A stretch of DNA of 42,550 nt from Proteobacteria bacterium UBA4656. Lineage in GTDB: Bacteria; Pseudomonadota; Gammaproteobacteria; Xanthomonadales; Ahniellaceae. The stretch is taken from positions 13,834 through 56,383 of the forward strand of contig DHLY01000102.1 of assembly GCA_002405525.1 (NCBI GenBank), read 5' to 3'. Positions 16,287-25,049 of this stretch are shown in pieces. Numbering within the stretch: position 1 is the stretch's first letter; the number at the start of each line of letters is the position of its first letter. A model generated the notes under the pieces. That model searched no databases and was not told the DNA's origin. It saw only the letters and a program-made list of their open reading frames with translations. Made by a program: the position numbers and the translations under genes.

Positions 16287-17366
16287 TCAGCGCAGCACCA
16301 GGGCGGCCTCGCGGCCGATCAGCGAAAAGGCGATGAACTCGTGGACGATCCCGCGCGCGTCGCAGAACTCCCGCCACGCGCGAAACTCATGCGACTCCCA
16401 GCCCGGATAGGACAGGAAGTCGTCGAACACCAGCACGCTGCCAGCCCGCAGCCGAGGCGCCAGCGACTCGAGCACGGTGCGCGTCGAAGCATAGAGATCG
16501 CAGTCGATGTGTGCCAGCCGCACCGCGCCATCGTGGGTGGCGAGGAAGGACGGCAGCGTGTCCTCGAACCATCCGCGGTGCAGCCGTACCGGCGCGGCGA
16601 CCCGCGGCAGACGGCCCCCGGTGCTGAGGTCGCCGCGCGCGTCCTTGCCGGTCCAGTCGGCGGGCAGGCCCTCGAAGGAATCGAAGCCATGCACCAGGCC
16701 GTCGGCGCCGGGCTCGAGCATGCGCAGGCTGCGGCCGTGGAATACGCCGAACTCCAGCACGAGGCCTTTCAGCGTCGCCGCCGCGCGTGCGGCGGCGAGC
16801 ACCGCGGGTCCGGTGCCCAGCAGCCGCGCCGGCGGCAGGTGTCCGCGCTGGAACAGGGCCGATTCCCAGCGCGCGTCGGCCATCGCGCGGCCGAAGCGGC
16901 GCGGCTGCGGCGCGTCCTCGCCGCACAGCAGGCGCAGGCAGGCGTGCGCGACCTCCGCCTCGCCGAACTGCGGCGCGCGGCGCGTGAGGTCGGCGAACGC
17001 TGGCAGCAGGGTGAGGGGCGGTTCGCGGTCGAGCCGCAGTTGCGCCTCCAGCAGGGCCAGCGGCGGGCTGTCGGCGAGCCCGCGGCGCGCGGACGCGGCG
17101 CGCTCGAGGGCTTCGCCGCGTCGATCGAGCATCGCCAGCGCCTGCACCTCGCGCAGCGCGGCCTCGGGATCCTGCGGCGCGGCGCGCGCGGCGCGACCGA
17201 ACAGGCGCATCGCCTCGTCGTAGTCGCCGTTCGACCAGCGCGCCTGGGCGGCGGGCAGGGCGGCCGCGTCCGGCACCGGCCGGCCATCGAGCAGCGCGCA
17301 GGCGCCGGCTGCATCGCGGGCGGCGAGTCGTTCGCGCAGGGCAGTGGCGAGGGTGTCGGCGTCCAT
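16287..17366 (-). CDS. TPR protein fused to TylF/MycF-like SAM methyltransferase
   Basis: The 359-residue protein joins two parts. The N-terminal half (about residues 1-170) is alpha-helical with TPR-like helices, such as ARWSNGDYDEAMRLFGRAARAAPQDPEAALREV. The C-terminal half is a class I methyltransferase of the macrocin O-methyltransferase (TylF) type. It shows LVLEFGVFHGRSL (SAM loop), HGFDSFEGLP, LHRGWFEDTLP, AHIDCDLYASTRTVLE (metal-binding aspartates) and VLVFDDFLSY. TylF-like enzymes methylate sugar hydroxyls in natural products or glycans. Here no biosynthetic cluster is nearby, so the acceptor is open. It is upstream of the amidohydrolase on the same strand. Confidence 0.82.
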   Translation of the reverse strand: MDADTLATALRERLAARDAAGACALLDGRPVPDAAALPAAQARWSNGDYDEAMRLFGRAARAAPQDPEAALREVQALAMLDRRGEALERAASARRGLADSPPLALLEAQLRLDREPPLTLLPAFADLTRRAPQFGEAEVAHACLRLLCGEDAPQPRRFGRAMADARWESALFQRGHLPPARLLGTGPAVLAAARAAATLKGLVLEFGVFHGRSLRMLEPGADGLVHGFDSFEGLPADWTGKDARGDLSTGGRLPRVAAPVRLHRGWFEDTLPSFLATHDGAVRLAHIDCDLYASTRTVLESLAPRLRAGSVLVFDDFLSYPGWESHEFRAWREFCDARGIVHEFIAFSLIGREAALVLR

Positions 17367-17458
17367 CGGCCATTCAGCGTAGCGCGGACGGCGATGCTCG
17401 GCTCGCCACGGTGGCGGCCGCGTGCCAGAATTTGTCCGGACAAGCAGGCGGGCGCGCG

Positions 17459-18127
17459 ATGGACTACGGTTGGTGGGCGGTGGTGCACATCCTGGCGGCG
17501 GGCTACTGGCTCGGCACCGACCTCGCGGTCTACTACACGGCCGGCATCATCGCCGATCGCAAGGCGCCGGCGGCCGTGCGCCTGTGGGCCGGCAGGGCGA
17601 TGCTTCTGCTGGACATGGTGCCGCGCACCTGTTTGATCGTGACCTTCGCCGTCGGGCTCACGCTGGCCGCGCAGGCCGGATTCCTCGCGCCGCTGCGGGA
17701 GTGGCTGCCGGCGGTCTGGGTCGGTGCGCTCGGCTGGCTGGCGCTGACCTGGAGCGTGTTCCGGCTGGAACACTCGCCGCTCGGCCACCGCCTCGCGCGC
17801 ATCGACTTCGCCCTGCGCATCGCGATCGCCGCCGGCTGCCTGTACGGCGGGGCGCTGCTGTGGACCGGTAGCGACGCCGTCGCGCGCACGCCGTGGCTGG
17901 CGCTGAAACTCGCGATCCTCGGCGCGATCATCGGTCTCGGCCTGGTGATCCGCGTGCAGCTCAGGCCTTTCGGCGCGCTGTTCGGCAAGGCGGTCTCCGG
18001 CCAGGCCGGCGCGGCCGACGAGGACGCGCTGGCGCGCCTGATCGCGCGGGTCAAGGTGCCGGTGTGGGCGATCTGGGTCGCGGTCGCCGCGGCCATCGCC
18101 CTGGGGCGTCTGAAACCGTACTTCTGA
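17459..18127 (+). CDS. multi-pass inner-membrane protein (CopD-like)
   Basis: The 222-residue protein has about six hydrophobic helices, beginning [22 protein letters not shown] and ending [23 protein letters not shown]. The [12 protein letters not shown] start and scattered conserved-looking histidines and arginines recall CopD-like or DUF2269-like membrane proteins, but I cannot assign it firmly. The ATG at 17459 has only a weak ribosome binding site, so the start is uncertain. A GC-rich hairpin at 18139-18158 follows the stop. The gene sits just upstream of leuS on the same strand, with that hairpin between. Confidence 0.65.
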   Translation: MDYGWWAVVHILAAGYWLGTDLAVYYTAGIIADRKAPAAVRLWAGRAMLLLDMVPRTCLIVTFAVGLTLAAQAGFLAPLREWLPAVWVGALGWLALTWSVFRLEHSPLGHRLARIDFALRIAIAAGCLYGGALLWTGSDAVARTPWLALKLAILGAIIGLGLVIRVQLRPFGALFGKAVSGQAGAADEDALARLIARVKVPVWAIWVAVAAAIALGRLKPYF

Positions 18128-18138
18128 CGTTCCGGACC

Positions 18139-18158
18139 GCGGGCGCGCCGGCGCCCGC
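18139..18158 (+). terminator. GC hairpin between the membrane protein gene and leuS
   Basis: GCGGGCGC at 18139-18146 pairs perfectly with GCGCCCGC at 18151-18158 over a four-base loop. No T run follows, so termination is only suggested. It would separate the membrane gene from the leuS run, with TAACCT at 18164-18169 as a possible leuS -10 box. Confidence 0.4.
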
Positions 18159-18209
18159 TGCGCTAACCTATTGCGTTCACTTGCTCCGCGCGGCGCACCC
18201 GCGAACCCC

Positions 18210-20843
18210 ATGCAGGAAACCTACGATTTCAAGGCCATCGAGGCCGCCGCCCAGGCGTACTGGAACCGCACCCGCGCCTTCGAGGTGACGGAAGACCGCA
18301 CGCGGCCGAAGTACTACTGCCTGTCGATGCTGCCCTATCCCTCGGGCGCGCTGCACATGGGCCACGTGCGCAACTACACCATCGGCGACGTGATCAGCCG
18401 CCACAAGCGCATGCTGGGCTTCAACGTGCTGCAGCCGATCGGCTTCGACGCCTTCGGACTGCCGGCCGAGAACGCGGCGATCAAGCACGGCATCCCGCCG
18501 GCGGAGTGGACCTACGCCAACATCGACAACATGCGCCGGCAGTTGAAGGCCCTGGGCTACGCCTACGACTGGTCGCGCGAGGTCGTGACCTGCAGGCCGG
18601 AGTACTACCGCTGGGAGCAGCTGTTCTTCGTGCGCCTGTTCGAGAAGGGCCTGGTCTACCGCAAGAACGCGGTGGTGAACTGGGACCCGGTGGACCAGAC
18701 CGTGCTCGCCAACGAGCAGGTGGTCGACGGGCGCGGCTGGCGCTCCGGTGCGCTGGTGGAACGGCGCGAGATCCCGCAGTGGTTCTTCCGCATCACCGCC
18801 TACGCGGAAGAGCTGCTGAACGAGATCGACCGGCTGGATGGCTGGCCGGAATCGGTCAAGACCATGCAGCGCAACTGGATCGGGCGTTCGGAAGGCTTGG
18901 AGATCGACTTCGGTGTCGACGGCGCCGCCGACCGGCTTCGCATCTACACCACGCGGCCGGATACGCTGCTGGGCGCGACCTACATGGCGGTCGCCGCCGA
19001 GCATCCGATCGCGGTCGAGGCGGCGAAGTCCGCCCCGGCGCTCGCCGCGTTCTGCGCCGAGTGCACGCGCACCGACGTCACCGAGGCCAGCCTGGAGACG
19101 ATGGAGAAGCGCGGCATGGCCACCGGCCGCTTCGCGATCCATCCGCTGACCGGCGACAAGCTGCCGATCTGGGTCGCCAACTTCGTGCTGATGGGTTACG
19201 GCACCGGCGCGGTGATGGCCGTGCCGGGCCACGACGAGCGCGACTTCGCCTTCGCGTTGAAGTACGGCCTGCCCATCAGGCAGGTGGTGGCGCACCGGAA
19301 GGCCCCGCAGGCCAACGGGGGCGAACTCGCCTACGACGCGACGCAGTGGAAGGACTGGTACGCCAGCAAGAAGGACGAGGACACGCATGCCGTGAATTCG
19401 ACCCCGCACATCGCCGACGGCAGCACGCATCGGCAGGCCTTCGAGCAGGTCGCGAAGGTGCTGCAGGGCAAAGGGGTGGGCCAGCGAAAGGTCAACTACC
19501 GCCTGCGCGACTGGGGCGTCTCGCGCCAGCGCTACTGGGGCTGCCCGATCCCGATCATCTACCGCGCAGACGGCACGGCCGTGCCGGTGCCGGAAGACCA
19601 GTTGCCCGTAATGCTGCCCGAAGACGTGACCTTCGAGGGCGTGAAGAGCCCGATCAAGGCCGACCCCGAATGGCGCAGGACCGTCGATCCCGAGACCGGC
19701 GCGCCGGCCGAGCGCGAGACCGACACCTTCGACACCTTCGTCGAGTCGAGCTGGTACTACGCGCGCTACGCCTGCCCGGGTGCCGAGGGCGGCATCGACG
19801 CGCGTGCCGACTATTGGCTGCCGGTCGACCAGTACATCGGCGGTATCGAGCACGCGGTGATGCACCTGCTGTACTTCCGTTTCTGGCACAAACTTCTGCG
19901 CGACACCGGCATGCTGTCCTCCAGCGAGCCGGCCACCAACCTCCTGTGCCAGGGCATGGTGGTCGCCGAGACCTTCTACCGCGACCAGCCGGACGGCTCG
20001 AAGGACTGGATCAATCCGGCCGACGTCGACGTCGATCTCGACACCAAGGGAAAGATCGTCGGCGCGCGCCTGAAGTCCGATGGCCAGCCTGTGATGATTG
20101 GCGCGACCGAGAAGATGTCGAAGTCGAAGAACAATGGCGTCGATCCGCAGGTGATGGTCGACCAGTTCGGCGCCGACACGGTGCGCATGTTCTCGATGTT
20201 CGCCGCTCCGCCGGAGCACTCGCTGGAATGGAGCGAGGCCGGGTTGGAAGGCATGGCGCGATTCCTGCGCCGGCTGTGGGCGCAGGTGCACAAGCACGTC
20301 GCCAAGGGTGCGGCGCCGGCGTTCGATCCGAGCGCGCTGACCGCGCCGCAGAAGGCGATCCGCCGTCAGGTGCACGAGACCATCGCCAAGGTCGGCGACG
20401 ACTATGGTCGCCGCTACACCTTCAACACCGCGATCGCGGCGGTGATGGAGCTGATCAACGCGCTGGCGAAGTTCGACGACGAATCGGCGCAGGGTCGCGC
20501 CGTGCTGCAGGAGGCCTGGACCTCGGTGGTCCTGCTGCTGAACCCGATCACCCCGCACGTCGCGCACGCGCTGTGGCAGGCGCTCGGCCACGGCGAGACC
20601 CTGCTCGAGGACCAGCCCTTCCCGAAGGCCGATCCCGCGGCGTTGGTGCGCGACGCGCTGACGCTGGCGGTGCAGGTCAACGGCAAGCTGCGCGGCACGA
20701 TCGAGGTGCCGGTCGATGCCTCGAAGGAGGCGGTCGAGGCGCAGGCGCTCGCCGATGCGAACGTGCAGAAGTTCATCGCCGGGCTCGCCGTGCGCAAGGT
20801 GATCGTGGTCCCGGGCAAGATCGTCAACATCGTGGTGGGCTGA
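18210..20843 (+). CDS. leuS: leucyl-tRNA synthetase
   Basis: LeuRS charges tRNA-Leu in the cytoplasm. The 877-residue protein has the HIGH motif as HMGH at residues 49-52, inside [20 protein letters not shown], and KMSKS at residues 635-639. Between them lie the editing domain, with the family [20 protein letters not shown] and [17 protein letters not shown] motifs. The anticodon-binding and C-terminal domains follow, ending [14 protein letters not shown]. The length is typical for bacteria (about 860). The ATG at 18210 gives the usual [18 protein letters not shown] start. leuS is the first gene of the leuS-lptE-holA-nadD-rsfS-rlmH run, with a gap of 206 bases before lptE. Confidence 0.98.
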   Translation: MQETYDFKAIEAAAQAYWNRTRAFEVTEDRTRPKYYCLSMLPYPSGALHMGHVRNYTIGDVISRHKRMLGFNVLQPIGFDAFGLPAENAAIKHGIPPAEWTYANIDNMRRQLKALGYAYDWSREVVTCRPEYYRWEQLFFVRLFEKGLVYRKNAVVNWDPVDQTVLANEQVVDGRGWRSGALVERREIPQWFFRITAYAEELLNEIDRLDGWPESVKTMQRNWIGRSEGLEIDFGVDGAADRLRIYTTRPDTLLGATYMAVAAEHPIAVEAAKSAPALAAFCAECTRTDVTEASLETMEKRGMATGRFAIHPLTGDKLPIWVANFVLMGYGTGAVMAVPGHDERDFAFALKYGLPIRQVVAHRKAPQANGGELAYDATQWKDWYASKKDEDTHAVNSTPHIADGSTHRQAFEQVAKVLQGKGVGQRKVNYRLRDWGVSRQRYWGCPIPIIYRADGTAVPVPEDQLPVMLPEDVTFEGVKSPIKADPEWRRTVDPETGAPAERETDTFDTFVESSWYYARYACPGAEGGIDARADYWLPVDQYIGGIEHAVMHLLYFRFWHKLLRDTGMLSSSEPATNLLCQGMVVAETFYRDQPDGSKDWINPADVDVDLDTKGKIVGARLKSDGQPVMIGATEKMSKSKNNGVDPQVMVDQFGADTVRMFSMFAAPPEHSLEWSEAGLEGMARFLRRLWAQVHKHVAKGAAPAFDPSALTAPQKAIRRQVHETIAKVGDDYGRRYTFNTAIAAVMELINALAKFDDESAQGRAVLQEAWTSVVLLLNPITPHVAHALWQALGHGETLLEDQPFPKADPAALVRDALTLAVQVNGKLRGTIEVPVDASKEAVEAQALADANVQKFIAGLAVRKVIVVPGKIVNIVVG

Positions 20844-21049
20844 GGCGCCTGCGCGCGCGGCACCGCACCGCGACGCCGGATCGCGAAGCCGTCGAATCCC
20901 TCCGCCCGGTGGGCGCGGCGGGCTCGACGGCCGCATGCGGTGGCCTGCCGGGCGTCCGCGCGGCACGCACGGGCTGGGCGAGGGGCAGGGGAGCGGGGCC
21001 ACACTCGCGATACCATCCGGGTCCCGAATCCATCGTTCGTCGCCCGCCG

Positions 21050-21544
21050 ATGATCCGAATCGCCCTTCGCCTCGCCGCGCTCCTCCTTCCGCTGGCACTG
21101 GCCGCGTGCGGCTTCGCCCTGCGCGGCGAGGCGCGGCTCGCGCCCGAACTCGCGCGCGCCACCTTCGAGGTCGCCGATCCCTACAGTCCGCTGGCGCGCG
21201 ACGTCGAGGCCGCGCTGCGGCGCGCCGGGTTCCAGAAGGTCGCCGCCGGCACGGATGGCGCGGCGCGCATCCGCATCCCGGTCGACGAGGCGCGCACCGA
21301 GGTGCTCACCGTCGGCGAAACGGCGCGCGTGACCGAATACGTGGTGCGCTATCGCGTCGAGGTCGAAGCATCGGCCGCCGATGGGCGCGCGCTGCTCCCT
21401 CGCACGCCGATCGTGCTCGAGCGCGAATTCTCCTTCGACGAGACACAGGCGCTCGGCGCGCAGGCCGAGCAGGACCTGATCCGCCGCGAACTGCAGCGCG
21501 AGATGGTGCAGCAGGTGCTGCGGCGGCTGGAGGCGGCGCGGTGA
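21050..21544 (+). CDS. lptE: LPS-assembly lipoprotein LptE
   Basis: LptE plugs the LptD barrel and helps insert lipopolysaccharide into the outer membrane. The 164-residue protein has a type II signal peptide with the lipobox LAAC and the lipidated cysteine C20, then the family's CGFALRG start. The body matches LptE in size and in its final REFSFDETQALGAQAEQDLI segment, followed by REMVQQVLRRLEA. The position directly after leuS and before holA is the standard gammaproteobacterial order and supports the call. The start at 21050 is fixed by the signal peptide. Confidence 0.92.
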   Translation: MIRIALRLAALLLPLALAACGFALRGEARLAPELARATFEVADPYSPLARDVEAALRRAGFQKVAAGTDGAARIRIPVDEARTEVLTVGETARVTEYVVRYRVEVEASAADGRALLPRTPIVLEREFSFDETQALGAQAEQDLIRRELQREMVQQVLRRLEAAR

Positions 21545-21592
21545 GGGGCGTTGGGTTCTTGCGGCGTTGGGTGCTGTGAGGGTTTACGGGTG

Positions 21593-21782
21593 AGGGTATA
21601 GGGCTCAGGGTATGGGGCCCAGGGCTCAGGGCCCAGTGGAATCACGGGGCGCGGGGAGGGGTCGTTGGGTTGGCGGTCGCGCATGCGCTGCCGAACGCCC
21701 TCGTGTTTCGGACCGCGGACCCTCCAGCGTTGCGCCAGGCCCGGCCACCGCCGGCTTTTCTGGGCCCTGTACCCTGGGCCCT
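21593..21782. repeat. tandem AGGGNNN heptamer array with inverted partner
   Basis: Six heptamers stand head to tail at 21593-21634: AGGGTAT, AGGGCTC, AGGGTAT, GGGGCCC, AGGGCTC, AGGGCCC. Three more lie in inverse orientation at 21762-21782. The segment 21600-21622 matches the reverse complement of 21760-21782 at 20 of 23 positions, so a long hairpin is possible. About 15 runs of three or more G lie on the plus strand within 21545-21667, enough for G-quadruplexes. It lies in the 284-base gap between lptE and holA, where no gene is seen. Confidence 0.75.
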
Positions 21783-21828
21783 CTCTCCAACCGACAACCC
21801 ATCCATCCGCGAATCGCCCGGTCACCCG

Positions 21829-22926
21829 ATGGAACTGAAACCCACCCAGGTCGAACGTCAACTCGCCGGCAGCGCCGATCTCGCGCCGGTGTGGTTGATC
21901 GCCGGCGACGAGCACCTGCTGGTGATCGAGGCCGCCGACGCGGTGCGGCGGCGTGCGCGCGAACTCGGCTTCACGGAGCGCGAGGTGCTCGACGCCGAGC
22001 CCGGGTTCGACTGGGATGAGTTCGCGCGCGCTGGCGCGAGCCTGTCGCTGTTCGCCGCCCGCCGCGTCATCGATCTGCGCATGCCCACCGGCAGGCCGGA
22101 CAGGCACCCCGCGAAGGCGGGCGCGGAGGCCTTGCAGGCATTCTGCTCGGCGCCGCCGCCCGACACCGTGCTGCTGATCACGTGCATGGCCTGGAGCCGC
22201 GCCCACGAAACGAAGTGGGTCGAGGCGGTGCGCCAGGTTGGCGTGTTCGTGCCGTGCTGGCCGCTGAAGGCCGAGGAGACCCGGCAGTGGCTCGCGGCGC
22301 GCGCCCTCAAGGCCGGTCTGCGGCTCACGGATGACGCGGTCGATGCGCTGCTCGATCGGGTGGAGGGCAACCTGCTGGCCGCCGGCCAGGAGATCGACAA
22401 GCTGCGCCTGCTGATCGGCGTCGACGTGGGGGCCATCGGCGTCGAGCGGCTCGCGGAACTGGTCGCCGACAGCGCGCGCTTCGACGTGTTCAAGCTGGCC
22501 GATGCCGCGCTCGGCGGCGACGCCGAGCGCGCGTTGCGCATCGTCGCTGCGCTGCGCGCCGAAGGCGAGCAGGTGCCGGCGCTGGTGCCGGTGCTTTCGG
22601 GCCAGGTGGCGCTGGTGTCGCGGCTGGCGGCGGCGGTCGAGTCCGGTCGCAGCGTTGACGCCGCGCTGCGCGCCGAGCCGGGGGTTTGGGCGTCCCGGCA
22701 CGGCGTCTACCGGGCCGCTCTCGCGCGCGGGCGCGGCGCCTTCTGGGAGGCGCGGCTGGCTGCCCTGGCGCGCGTCGAGCGCGCCGGCAAGGGCCGCGCG
22801 CCCGACCCGCTCTGGCGCATCGAGTACGAGCAGCGCGACCGTCCCCAGTTCGACCCCTGGCTGGAACTCGAACGCGCCGTCGCAGCCATCGCCGATCCCC
22901 GCATCGCGCGTCGTGTCGCGCCTTAG
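21829..22926 (+). CDS. holA: DNA polymerase III subunit delta
   Basis: HolA is the delta subunit of the clamp loader and opens the beta sliding clamp. The 365-residue protein fits the family length (about 340). It has PVWLIAGDEHLLVIEAADAVRRRAR near the N-terminus, the region that contains the clamp-opening loop, then the AAA-like core with EGNLLAAGQEIDKLRLL. The C-terminal collar follows, with FDVFKLADAALGGDAERALRIVAAL. The ATG at 21829 gives MELKPTQVERQL, a typical start. It is preceded by the heptamer repeat gap and followed by the REP-bearing gap before nadD. Confidence 0.93.
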   Translation: MELKPTQVERQLAGSADLAPVWLIAGDEHLLVIEAADAVRRRARELGFTEREVLDAEPGFDWDEFARAGASLSLFAARRVIDLRMPTGRPDRHPAKAGAEALQAFCSAPPPDTVLLITCMAWSRAHETKWVEAVRQVGVFVPCWPLKAEETRQWLAARALKAGLRLTDDAVDALLDRVEGNLLAAGQEIDKLRLLIGVDVGAIGVERLAELVADSARFDVFKLADAALGGDAERALRIVAALRAEGEQVPALVPVLSGQVALVSRLAAAVESGRSVDAALRAEPGVWASRHGVYRAALARGRGAFWEARLAALARVERAGKGRAPDPLWRIEYEQRDRPQFDPWLELERAVAAIADPRIARRVAP

Positions 22927-22962
22927 GCGCGCGCTGGCGGCAGCGAGCCGTGTGAGCGCGCT

Positions 22963-23178
22963 GTGGGAGCGAGCAACGCTCGCGACTGCGACATCGAAAC
23001 GCGCGGCGGCCACGATCGTCCGCGATGCACGCATTGTGCGCTTCCGCGGGGTCTCGGGCGCGGACGACATCGCGCACTCGCGCCCACGGCGGCGCCCTGC
23101 AGGCGCGGGTGCGGCTCGCGATCGCCGCATCGACGATCGCCGCAGACACGATTGCCGCAGTCGCGAGCGTTGCTCGCT
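22963..23178. repeat. inverted pair of REP-like hairpins (holA-nadD gap)
   Basis: The 23 bases at 22968-22990 are perfectly repeated in inverse at 23156-23178, 165 bases apart. Each arm is itself a hairpin: GCGAGC, triloop AAC (GTT in the other arm), GCTCGC. The left copy is preceded by GTGGGA and followed by GACTGC. The layout matches a BIME-type REP doublet. The 287-base gap holds no other gene. Confidence 0.8.
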
Positions 23179-23213
23179 GCCAAAGGTGTGGTGGCTTGGC
23201 TACCATCCACGCC

Positions 23214-23849
23214 ATGCGCCCCCTCGCGATCCTCGGTGGCACCTTCGACCCCATCCACCATGGCCACCTGCGCGTGGCCTGGGAAGCGGCCGAGGCGCTC
23301 GACGCCGAGCTGCGCATGGTGCCGGCGGCCGTGCCGCCGCACCGGCCGCAGCCCGGTGCCAGCGCCGCGCAGCGCATGGCGATGCTGGAAGCAGCACTCG
23401 CCGGCCAGCAGCGCCTGCGCGCCGACGATCGCGAACTGCGCCGCGGCGGCTCGTCCTACACCATCGACACTCTGCGCGAACTGCGCGCCGAGATCGGGCC
23501 GTCGCGCCCGCTGGTGCTGCTGGTCGGTGCCGATGCCTTCGCCGGCCTGTCCACCTGGCATGACTGGCGAGAGCTGTTCGACCATGCCCACGTCGGGGTT
23601 CTGACGCGACCCGGTCACGGCGGCGCGTTCGAGGCCGAACTCGCGGCGGAGTGGTTCACGCGCCGCGCCATCGAGGCCGCCGCGCTGCGCGAGGGACCGG
23701 CCGGGCGCATCCTGGCGATCGAGGTCACGCCGCTCGACATCTCCGCGAGCGCGATCCGGGCGCTGCTCGGTTGCGGCCGATCGCCACGCTTTCTGCTGCC
23801 CGACTCGGTGCTGGCGCTGATCGAGCGCGAACACCTGTATCGGCGCTGA
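23214..23849 (+). CDS. nadD: nicotinate-nucleotide adenylyltransferase
   Basis: NadD joins nicotinate mononucleotide to ATP to make nicotinate adenine dinucleotide in NAD synthesis. The 211-residue protein starts MRPLAILGGTFDPIHHGHLR, the family's nucleotidyltransferase signature with the HxGH box. It also has the SYTIDTLRELR helix, LLVGADAF, and the closing ISASAIR motif before the C-terminal LLPDSVLALIEREHLY. The ATG at 23214 is fixed by this N-terminus. It follows holA across the REP pair and precedes rsfS, the usual order. Complete and typical. Confidence 0.96.
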   Translation: MRPLAILGGTFDPIHHGHLRVAWEAAEALDAELRMVPAAVPPHRPQPGASAAQRMAMLEAALAGQQRLRADDRELRRGGSSYTIDTLRELRAEIGPSRPLVLLVGADAFAGLSTWHDWRELFDHAHVGVLTRPGHGGAFEAELAAEWFTRRAIEAAALREGPAGRILAIEVTPLDISASAIRALLGCGRSPRFLLPDSVLALIEREHLYRR

Positions 23850-23860
23850 CGGCACGACCC

Positions 23861-23888
23861 TTCCCAGCGCGCATCGAAGGTCTATACT
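23861..23888 (+). promoter_or_regulatory. candidate sigma-70 promoter for rsfS-rlmH
   Basis: TTCCCA at 23861-23866 and TATACT at 23883-23888 are separated by 16 bases. TATACT is a near-consensus -10 box in an otherwise very GC-rich stretch. It lies just after the nadD stop and 47 bases before the chosen rsfS GTG, so rsfS and rlmH may be transcribed apart from nadD. Confidence 0.45.
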
Positions 23889-23935
23889 GGCCCCGACCGG
23901 CGCACCGGCGCCGGCGAACCCACCAGCCGCGCGAG

Positions 23936-24535
23936 GTGTCGTCCCCTTTGGTCAGGAAAGCCAGCAGCACCCCCGTGCCCGCGAAGGGCAAGTCGTCCTC
24001 CAGGCCCGCCGCGAAAAAGGCGCCCGGCGTCCGGAAGCCGGCGGCGAAATCACCCCGCGGCGCCGGCAAGGCGCCGGCAAGAAAGGCGCCCAAGGCCGTC
24101 AAGCCGAAGGCCGCCCGGACCGTACCGGACGCGCCGACCGAAGCCGCCGCCGGACGCTCCGCCAAACTCCCCGCGTTCACCGCCAGCCTGCGCAAGCAGG
24201 TGCTCGCCGCGCTCGACGAGCTGAAGGCGCGCGACATCAAGGAGATCGACGTGCGCGAGAAGGCCTCGTTCACCGACCTGCTGGTGATCGCCTCCGGCAC
24301 CTCCAGCCGGCATGTGAAGTCGATCGCCGACGAGGTGGTGAAGTTCTCCAAGCGCGCGGGCGTGATGCCGCTCGGCGTGGAGGGCGAGAAGGAGGCCGAA
24401 TGGGTGCTGGTCGACCTCGGCGACATCGTGGTGCACCTCATGCTGCCGCGAATCCGCGAGTTCTACGCGCTGGAGCGGCTGTGGCTGGTGGGCGACGAGG
24501 CCCCGCCCGGAGCGGTGGGCGCCGTCGCCGGCTGA
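23936..24535 (+). CDS. rsfS: ribosomal silencing factor RsfS with long basic N-terminus
   Basis: RsfS binds ribosomal protein L14 and blocks subunit joining when nutrients are short. The core domain (about residues 85-190 of 199) shows VLAALDELKARDIKEIDV, FTDLLVIASGTSSRHVKSIAD, MPLGVEGEKEAEWVLVDLGDIVVHLM and REFYALERLW. Ahead of it lies about 80 residues rich in Lys, Ala and Pro (KAPKAVKPKAARTV-like), which E. coli RsfS lacks. The start is not certain: GTG at 23936 is the longest choice inside the gap after the putative promoter, GTG at 23975 is an alternative. Next comes rlmH after 34 bases. Confidence 0.88.
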   Translation: MSSPLVRKASSTPVPAKGKSSSRPAAKKAPGVRKPAAKSPRGAGKAPARKAPKAVKPKAARTVPDAPTEAAAGRSAKLPAFTASLRKQVLAALDELKARDIKEIDVREKASFTDLLVIASGTSSRHVKSIADEVVKFSKRAGVMPLGVEGEKEAEWVLVDLGDIVVHLMLPRIREFYALERLWLVGDEAPPGAVGAVAG

Positions 24536-24569
24536 TGCCGGCAGCGGCCGCGTACGTCGAGGCCGCCGC

Positions 24570-25040
24570 GTGCGCATCGTCCTGATCGCGGTCGGCGAGA
24601 AGCCGCCCGCCTGGGTGCGCGACGGCTTCGCCGACTACGTCCGCCGCCTGCCGAAGCCGTGGGCGCCGGAACTGGTCGAGCTGCCGCTCGGGAGCCGCGG
24701 CAAATCGTCCGATCCCGCGCGCGCGATCGCCGATGAAGGATCCCGCGTGATCACCGCGCTGCCGAAATCCGCCCACGTGGTCGCGCTCGACGAGCGCGGC
24801 AGCGCGTGGACCTCGGTGCAGTTGTCGCAGCGCATGGCGGCGTGGGCGCAGACCGGCGATCCGGTGGCCCTGCTGATCGGCGGCCCTGACGGCCATGCGC
24901 CCGAGGTGATGCAGCGCGCGCGCGAACGCTGGTCGCTGTCGCCGCTGACCCTGCCGCACGCGCTGGTGCGCGTGCTGGTCGCCGAACAGGTCTACCGCGG
25001 CTGGACCCTGCTGCAGGGCCATCCCTACCACCGCGCCTGA
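24570..25040 (+). CDS. rlmH: 23S rRNA (pseudouridine1915-N3)-methyltransferase
   Basis: RlmH methylates pseudouridine 1915 of 23S rRNA using SAM, in the 70S ribosome. The 156-residue protein matches the family from end to end: MRIVLIAVGEKPPAWV start, VVALDERGSAWTS, LLIGGPDGHAPEV (SAM-binding trefoil knot) and LTLPHALVRVLVAEQVYRGW with the final HPYHRA. It starts with GTG at 24570, preceded by GAGG at a spacing of about eight bases. It is the last gene of the housekeeping run and converges on a membrane protein gene with nine bases between stops. Confidence 0.96.
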   Translation: MRIVLIAVGEKPPAWVRDGFADYVRRLPKPWAPELVELPLGSRGKSSDPARAIADEGSRVITALPKSAHVVALDERGSAWTSVQLSQRMAAWAQTGDPVALLIGGPDGHAPEVMQRARERWSLSPLTLPHALVRVLVAEQVYRGWTLLQGHPYHRA

Positions 25041-25049
25041 GCGCCGCGT

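Noticed and set aside
18139..18209. T-box or leader peptide controlling leuS
   Set aside because: Gap is only 82 bases, with a single short hairpin and no T-box sequence or leucine-rich leader.
18177..21098. 973-codon minus-strand frame opposite leuS
   Set aside because: leuS has all catalytic motifs on the plus strand; the antisense frame has no recognisable domain.
21593..21634. CRISPR-like array
   Set aside because: Unit is only seven bases with no spacers and no cas gene in the window.
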